NCBI GenBank assembly: GCA_004335835.1
Contig: RWJK01001787.1
Coordinates: 3,517-67,516 of the forward strand
DNA: 64,000 nucleotides
DNA from: Scenedesmus sp. ARA3
Taxonomy: Eukaryota; Chlorophyta; Chlorophyceae; Sphaeropleales; Scenedesmaceae
Reading direction: 5' to 3'
The notes under the pieces are model-generated. The model did not search any database. It worked only from the letters and a program-made list of their open reading frames with translations, and was not told the DNA's origin. The position numbers and the translations under genes were made by a program. Positions within the stretch are counted from its first letter, which is position 1. Each line of letters begins with the position of its first letter. Of this stretch, positions 58,201 to 64,000 are shown piece by piece.

Positions 58201-61053
58201 AGGTTGCAGCACACACACCAGTCAGCAGCTGAAGCAAGGGTGTGTGCGCAACAGCAGCTTGAGTAGCAAAGTCTATGACAAGCTCAGCCTCAGCTGCTGC
58301 CTGGCCTACAAGTGCAGTTGAGAGTTAGTGCAGCCGCCGCACCTGCATCACTGCGACCTCTGCATCTGTTGCCCCTGACAGCCTGTGCCTCAGCAGGCCA
58401 GCGCACGCAACACTGGCGCAACAATTGCAACGCACCACCTGCAACTAAGCATGAACCGCTGCATGACCCACAGAAGGTGGCTGCAGCAGCGCTGAACACC
58501 GTACCTGCATCACAGCGAGCTCTGCATCTGTAGCGCCGGGTAGGCGGTGGCCTAAGGGGTCGCAGCGCTCCACGTCAGTCAGCGCCCCCAGGTAGTCACG
58601 CGCCTCGCTTAAAACACGGTTGCCGTCCTGATCGTACTTGACCTGTGTTGCACGCATGTGAACACAGCAGTGAGTTGCTTGTCATGCTTGACACACTCGA
58701 AGAACATCAGTCAGCGCACCCAGGTAGTCGCGCGCCCCACTCAGCACGCGATTGCCGTCCTGATCGTACTTGACCTGTTGTGCATTTGAAACAGCACAGA
58801 GCAGCAATGCTCAGTCTCCGGAATACGTCGCATAGCGCCCCCAGGTAGTCACGCGCCTCGCTCAGCACGCGGTTGCCGCCCTGGTCGTACTTGACCTGCG
58901 GAACAATGACAGTTGGTGTACGTTTAAAGGTCACATACGCGCATCACTGCAAAAAAATTCAGTCAGCGCCCCCAAGCAGGCGCGAGCCTCGCTTAACACG
59001 CGGTTGCCGTCCTGGTCGTACTTGACCTGTTGTGCATTGAGAAAAGTACGAAGCAGCAATGCTCAGTCTGCGAAATACGACCACAGCGCCCCCAGGTAGT
59101 CCTGCGCCTCGCTTAAAACACGGTTGCCGTCCTGATCGTACTTGACCTGCGGCACCGTGCCAGTTGATTAGGAGTAAAGTTGATTGTCACATACTCGTAT
59201 CACTGCAACTATTTCAGTCAGCGCCCCCAGGTAGCCACGCGCCTCGCTCAGCACACGGTTGCCATCCTGATTGTACTTGACCTGTGTCGCACCCACCAAC
59301 ACGCAGCAACAACCACGGTTGTTCAGGGACCACAGTGGGGAGCGTGTTTGGCATTGCCTGCGGAGGCTGCTCTGGTCGTACTTGACCTGAAATGCAGCAC
59401 GTGCATGAGCGAGCATTGAGCGGGCAGCAGCAACACGTAAGTCAGCGCCCTCAGGTAGTTGCGGGCCTTGCTCAGCACACGGTTGCCGTCCTGATCGTAC
59501 TTGACCTGTTGCATTCAACAAAAGTACGAAGCAGCAATGCTCAGTCCGTGGAATACGTCTCATAGCGCCCCCAGGTGATGCGGCGCCTCGCTCAGCACAC
59601 GGTTGCCGTCTTGATCGTACTTGACCTTGGTGTTCGGCTGGCCGTGGTGTGCGCAGAGCGCCAGCAGTGGCGCGACGCGCTGCGCCACCGCCGCCTCTAT
59701 CTCCATCAGCAGCCGCTGCCAGCCCAGCATGACAACAGCCCCATGCAGCTAGCAAAAGCTGACAAAGCTGTACACACACAGGATATGTGAAGGGCACACA
59801 CTTATGGGGTGTTGATTAACCTAAATATACCTGACAACATCAATCAATTATCCAATCACACCTTGGAATTGGGCTGGCCATGGTGCGCGCAGAGCGCCAG
59901 CAGTGGCGCGAAGCGCTGCGCTACTGCTGCCTCCATCTCCATCAGCAGCCGCTCACGGTAGTGGCGCGGCCGCACGTAGGTGGCCTTGGTTGACGCGTAG
60001 TGCGCATCCATCTGCAAATGTTGTAACACTTTGTCACATAACATTGTAACAATACTGTTTTAGCATAAGTATGTATCAAGTGGTAGGCGTGGCCGCACGC
60101 AGGTGGCCTCGGTGGAGGCGTAGTGCGCATCCATCTGCGGTCATCAACGAGATGTTGATGATGTAATTTCATCTGACGTGGACAACTGAAAACGACAAGC
60201 AAGCGAGGGAGCCGGGGGTCGAGCCTGCGACCCAAGGTTTTGAAGGTCGGTGCCCTGGGACTGATAGCCGACATTTAGCAATTTTACCACAAGTCCGGAG
60301 GGTAGTCGAATGTATTGTTGTCATGTGTGGAACTGTTATGTTGTATGCCTGCTTCCGCTTGACTTGCACAAAAAACACCATGCATCAAGCCTCTCTCCCA
60401 TGCATCAAGAGCTCACTCAAGACACACACAGCATTGCAGCATGAATACAGCCTTGATGCATTCATCATGACAGGCTTCGCTGTGGCACTGCGCCTGGTTC
60501 TTCTGAGATCAACAAGAAGTTCATGACCAAATAAAATGATTTAACAACTTCATCGTCATTCTATTTTTGATTATAAACGTTTCGCCCACCTGCTGCTGCA
60601 TCTCCACCACGCGGGCCACGTCAACCAGCCGCCGCGGCTGCCGCTGCGCCAATGCATGGTAGTCCCTTGCTAGTGACCACAGCCGCCGCTCAAATGATGT
60701 CATTGCCTCGCCGACCTGCGGCATAGGTGCAAAACTGATGTTTGCATGATCAGCAGTAGTCAATGGTACATGAAGCGGTAGAGTCGCGCCAGGCCCAACA
60801 GCAGCCGCTCAACGGAGGCCGTTGCCCACTTGGGTCGAGGCGATAAGGCGACTGCATGAGCCTTGCAACCCAACAACATAGCATGTGGGCTGTCTGCTAC
60901 CTGTGGGTAGGCAGCTCACAACTTTGCAAGCAGCTGCAGATGCCCAGAATTGGGAATGGCAACAGCTCCCTGCTGCTGCCCTGCGCACCTGTGTGAGGTA
61001 ATCGGCGAGCTCTCCCAGGTCAGAGCTTTTCTTGGCATTTCTGCAGCAGCAGC

Positions 61054-61087
<34 letters not shown>

Positions 61088-62872
61088 GAAACAGCAGCAG
61101 CAGCAGAAGGAGAAGCAGAAGCAGCAGGAGGTCAAACTGACGCAGGCATCACCAATCTGCCAGCAAAGACTCACGGGATGCAACTGAGCTCTCGACACAG
61201 CCTGCAACTTTGACAGAGCCTGTTGCCCACGCTGTACAGCAGGCATGTGTTCGCCGCATTCCTAAGCTGTGTCGCCACCGCTGCTAAGCATGCATACAAC
61301 CCACACAGCCCGGATGTGCACGCGCATCGCACAACACGCATACCTCCTCCAGGCCTCCTTGATGTTGTTTGCCGTCCCTTCCAGCACTGTGAGGCCTTCA
61401 ACGGCAGCCACCATGCCACAAGGCACAAGCATATGACACACATGGCACAAGCATATGGCACAAGCACAAATGCACGCACATGCACACAAAAATATACAGG
61501 CGCAACGGCAGACAGGCATATGAAGATGCACACGCCCGCACCAACACACGCATGCACATCACACTGCAGCACATGCAAGCACACTCTGCACCTCCTCCAG
61601 GCCTCCTTGATGTTGTTTGCTGTGCCCTCCAGCACTGTGAGCCCCTCAAAGGCAGCGACCATGCCACCATCACCTGGCCGGCAGCAGCAGCAGCAGTACA
61701 GCAGCCGGCAGCAGTTCCAGCACAGTCTCTTGAGGCATTGCAAAGCAGCCTTGTCAGGGGCTCCATCAATAAAATCTATAAGTCTTATAAAAGACAGCAG
61801 TCGCACAACAGAGATGCGCTGCATGTCGCTGACATGCCGCTCACACATTGCTGCAACGTGCAGCTCCTGCAGCACGTTCTGTTTCCTGCAAGCACCGCTG
61901 CAGGTGCCTTTGACACAATTCTTCTGCGTGCACAAACACACAGCTTGGTGCTACCAAAAGCAGCATCTGATGTGCAAAAACGATGTCAGCCTGCATCTGC
62001 TTGCTGATGTGCAAGCGCGCTGCATTGCACCCCCCACCTGCGCTCATGAGCTCCTCCACTGCTGCTGCGCGCATGGGCAGGTCGATGATGTCACCCAGCT
62101 CCTCAAGCACCTGCAGAAAGTAACACATGTTACACATGTTAGTAACATATGTTACTGACACAACACACAAACAGTATGGTGATGACAGCGCTGCTATGGC
62201 TGGAGTCGAGGATGATGACACCAGAAAACAGGACACGTCATCATCACTACGCATGGAACCTGTCCCTGCAACTTCTGCACCATGCAGAAGGAGTCAACAT
62301 CAAGAAACACGATTGCGCTGGCGGCGCACCTGCTGCACGTTTCTGTGTGCGTGGCTGAGCGCGCGGATCTTGTCGTGGTTCTCAACCAGCGTCGAACACT
62401 CCCCACACAGCCTGCGGCAGTATGAAGAGTTGCAGGTGACACACTGTGTAACAGCACAATGCAACACAATGCGTATTCATCTTATCAGTACAAAGCCTGC
62501 GGCAGGCGGGTGCACATAGCATTTGTACCGTGCTGCTGCATCAGGCGGTGGCCTCACAGAACAGTCTGCAGGGCAGTTCAAGAACTGCTATGCTGTTGAG
62601 CCTTACATCCTGCAAGACTACATAGGCACGCCACCCGCAGCTGATCAGCTGCTGCACACCATGCCATGACGCTGCCTGTGTGACAGCAGCTGCATATGAT
62701 CAATCTGACTACCCTTGCTGCTGCAATGAACCACAAGCGACTGCTGCAATCAATGCTGCAGCCATGAAATGGCAGCAGTCAATGCCCTTGCTCACTCGTC
62801 GATGCGGTCTATGCACAGCCGCAGCTTAGCGATGTGGCGGTGAGACTTGTCCAGCAGCTGCAGCCCATACCT

Positions 62873-62914
<42 letters not shown>

Positions 62915-64000
62915 GCGCACCCACACACATTGCGGAGTCAGCCACATACGGCCAGGCTTTGATCTGCTGCAGTTGCTTTCCACAAACCGCTAAGGCGGCC
63001 ATGCTGAGTGGAAGCGAGAAACATTCACGCAAAAGGATCGCTGCCGCTGCAAGCAGAGAGCAGCATCTGTTGCTGAGGGCGCTAACAGATGCCTCAAAGC
63101 CCCACTGGCACCACAAGCTGCGCCAGCAGTTGCTGCGCTGTGAGCACCGGCCGCTGACCGTGCCGCGTCCACCTGTGCTGCTGTGGTGCTGCTGAGGGTG
63201 CTGCATAATGAGGCACACACACAGGGCTAGAATGGCAGCTGCAGCAGAAGCATGGTCTGCCGGACTCGCTCACCGTGCCGCGTCCACATGCGCTGCTGTG
63301 GTGCTGCTGAGGGTGCTGCATAATGACGCACATACATAGGGCTAGAGCGGCAGCTGCAGCAGAAGCATAGTCTCCCGGAAAGCTCACCGTGCCGCGTCCA
63401 CCTGCGCTGCTGTGGTGCTGCTGAGGGTGCTGCGGGAGCTGGCCAGCTTGCTGGACACCTGCGGGGCAGCAGATCACATCAGTCAACTGCACAGGCGGAA
63501 TGCACAACACATTTGACCAGTGGCTGCGGGAGTTGGCCAGCTTGCTGGATGCCTGCTGGGCAGCAGAACAATGCAATCGTTTGCACAGGCAGAGTTCACA
63601 AGGCAATCAACTGCTTGCAGGACACCTGCAGGTGGTGGGCACATACCATGGCACATGTCACTTGTGACAGGTGGCACCCAGAGAACAACCCATTGGGCAG
63701 TGCCTCCCAAGCAGCTGCTGCCAGTTCTAAGATTGCCTTGCTGCTTTTATGTGTTGCGGACGAGGTGATGATTACATCACATGGGGAAGATGCCCAGCCT
63801 TACGGCACAGCTGGCATATACCATTATCAGGTGAGGTGCTCAAACCTGCTGCATGTTATTCAAGCTGCCAGTTCAGGCCACAAGCACGCAGGCGCGCTAC
63901 AGCACCACGCTCTGCAGCGGCTGTAGAACTACTGTCTGTTGGCAAGGTGCCCCCACCTCTGCGCGCAGCTGCTGCAGCCGGGCCAAGTCTTCGGGCGCTG
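51495..64000 (-). CDS. SEC6: Exocyst complex subunit SEC6 (EXOC3), 5' end outside the window
   Basis: Subunit of the octameric exocyst that tethers secretory vesicles to the plasma membrane. At least 21 exons on the minus strand, over 850 residues: 63957->64000, 63388-63458, 62796-62870, 62330-62411, 62038-62110, 61592-61673, 60989-61040, 60600-60715, 59862-60011, 58505-58642, 57901-57954, 57344-57463, 56763-56876, 56064-56192, 55786-55872, 54906-55253, 54374-54491, 53861-53947, 53313-53560, 52514-52692, 51495-51690. Motif order follows plant SEC6: LVENHDKIRALSHA, LVDVARVVEMQQQ, AEAYDYVSPCFPPHYNIF, INSYTDRMEATMTAWY, LRTPGVVDFFRMLNEQ, LDVEDTCRAFLELAK, DYFQDVTTFVEPGF, LFFEPFVPRDRLMRR and ELNPAITPAMVEKLLAS, ending LALQCRELYAKAL. 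Two Ala/Gly-rich inserts (exons near 55050 and 53410) are unusual. Introns carry the densest exon echoes in the window. Confidence 0.92.
51955..53025 (-). repeat. Echoes flanking the SEC6 exon at 52514-52692
   Basis: On the minus strand, the exon start LFFEPFVPRDRLMRRV is copied upstream at about 52743-52800, 52870-52915 and 52970-53020. The exon end (GILAGYRAVLELNPAITPAM and LLASR plus donor) is copied downstream at about 52325-52410, 52165-52225 and 51958-52045. Six copies surround one exon. Confidence 0.93.
54245..54755 (-). repeat. Echoes around the SEC6 exon at 54374-54491
   Basis: Upstream copies of the exon start (SLLDEGLSSRLDVEDTCRAF and LELAN) lie at about 54545-54630 and 54665-54750. 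A downstream copy of its end (LAKAWGQRLVELMYADVG) lies at about 54258-54320. Sense-strand CTG tracts precede each upstream copy. Confidence 0.92.
55254..55545 (-). repeat. Two upstream echoes of the SEC6 exon starting at 55253
   Basis: VSVLEEISTGEVLLAAASRS followed by LKL is copied at about 55304-55382 and 55448-55525. Each copy is preceded on the sense strand by a long (CTG)n tract ending in CCAG. One copy has a 1-base insertion that shifts frame. Confidence 0.93.
55675..56690 (-). repeat. Echoes of three further SEC6 exons
   Basis: The end of the exon at 55786-55872 (VVDFFCMLNEQ) is copied at about 55678-55725. The start of the exon at 56064-56192 (ELVRLPVAPM...) is copied at about 56224-56305, 56343-56416 and, short, 56427-56470. 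The end of the exon at 56763-56876 (QWVCGYQQTLRGLGVQE) is copied at about 56500-56560 and 56619-56690. Confidence 0.88.
57070..57605 (-). repeat. Echoes flanking the SEC6 exon at 57344-57463
   Basis: The exon start (GFGALEAELAEAYDYVSPC) is copied upstream at about 57540-57599. The exon end (HIFDIIFQMYHVPFAQ) is copied downstream at about 57078-57135. Confidence 0.88.
58505..59722 (-). repeat. Nine-rung ladder of one SEC6 exon start
   Basis: On the minus strand the acceptor CAG plus GTCAAGTACGATCAGGACGG, about 66 bp encoding VKYDQDGNRVLSEARDYLGA, occurs at 58642 (true exon) and again ending near 58774, 58894, 59024, 59147, 59280, 59386 (short), 59505 and 59625. Spacing is about 105-135 bp with diverged intron sequence between. 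The outermost copy (59565-59722) is different: the coding end of the preceding exon (ALCAHHGQPNTK) runs directly into VKYDQDGN with no intron. Confidence 0.94.
60204..60299 (-). other. tRNA-like relic (tRNA pseudogene or SINE head)
   Basis: On the minus strand TTGTGGTAAAATTGCTAAAT resembles a degenerate A box/D arm, a loop TTCAAAA (formal anticodon CAA, Leu) sits in the expected place, and GGGTCGCAGGCTCGACCCC resembles a T arm with B box. The acceptor and anticodon stems do not pair properly, so it is not a working tRNA. It lies in a SEC6 intron next to an echo of the exon at 59862-60011 (about 60085-60136). Confidence 0.3.
61341..61425 (-). repeat. Downstream echo of the SEC6 exon at 61592-61673
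   Basis: Copies almost the whole exon (MVAAVEGLTVLEGTANNIKE and AWRR) with a GTATGC donor. It is separated from the original by a CATATG/GCACAAGCA-rich stretch. Either copy could supply the coding end. Confidence 0.88.
62870..62912 (-). repeat. CTG tract (sense strand) abutting a SEC6 acceptor
   Basis: About 12 triplets, CAG on the plus strand and CTG on the coding strand, end directly at the CTGTAG acceptor of the exon 62796-62870. A similar tract (61041-61110) abuts the acceptor of the exon 60989-61040. Confidence 0.9.
63155..63560 (-). repeat. Echoes flanking the second visible SEC6 exon
   Basis: The exon end STLSSTTAAQVDAAR plus GTGAGC donor (true end 63388) is copied downstream at about 63270-63325 and 63160-63210. 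Its start (SSKLANSRS) is copied upstream at about 63522-63555. The intron following each copy is repeated too, giving a unit of about 115 bp. Confidence 0.9.

Noticed and set aside
58505..59722. Regular repeats of about 66 bp with spacers of about 55-65 bp, superficially like a CRISPR array
   Set aside because: The repeats encode a SEC6 exon start with a splice acceptor, the setting is a eukaryotic intron, and no cas genes are present.

Overview
The window is nuclear DNA of a green alga, most likely a chlorophycean (Chlamydomonadales/Sphaeropleales type; this placement is an inference). Genes are split into many short exons with GT-AG introns, and exon junctions very often read AG|GT. CTG/CAG triplet tracts are everywhere. 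The proteins are typical algal ones: an AdhE-type aldehyde/alcohol dehydrogenase with an N-terminal targeting extension, plant-like exocyst SEC6, coatomer alpha, and the ciliary dynein assembly factor DNAAF5/HEATR2, which implies a flagellated stage. No bacterial, organellar or viral genes were seen.

Layout: (1) about 161-3730 (+), 3' part of a DHA1-like major facilitator transporter whose 5' end lies outside the window. (2) 5555-11746 (-), DNAAF5, 10 exons, about 1001 residues. (3) 13549-26425 (+), coatomer subunit alpha, 26 exons, about 1246 residues. (4) 27783-34250 (+), bifunctional AdhE, 17 exons, about 986 residues. (5) 36120-40728 (+), an ACS-family MFS transporter that appears to lack the exons for the middle of its N-terminal half. 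(6) 44907-48558 (+), an unrecognised Gln/Ala-rich coiled-coil protein, 495 residues. (7) 51495 to beyond 64000 (-), exocyst SEC6. For genes 2, 3, 4 and 6 the exon lengths I assembled join in frame from start to stop; SEC6 was assembled by homology and its phases were checked at several junctions only.

The most unusual property is pervasive 'exon echoing'. In six of the seven genes, the introns (and the 3' flank of DNAAF5) contain one to eight extra, slightly diverged copies of the exon edge next to them. Copies of an exon's 5' part, with its acceptor AG, lie in the upstream intron. Copies of an exon's 3' part, with its donor GT, lie in the downstream intron. Most copies are out of frame or run into stops, so they look like decoys, not alternative exons. 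The most extreme case is a nine-copy ladder in SEC6 (58505-59722), and one rung there joins the ends of two exons with no intron between them. This fits growth, and perhaps birth, of introns by tandem duplication across AGGT sites. AdhE, in the middle of the window, shows no echoes.

Other structures: a near-perfect 134-bp hairpin inside an AdhE intron, a 24-bp perfect palindrome in the AdhE upstream region, a dispersed element with a (TAATG)n tail in three copies, a 48-bp tandem repeat, an AAACCCTAGG-type minisatellite, and a tRNA-like relic inside a SEC6 intron.
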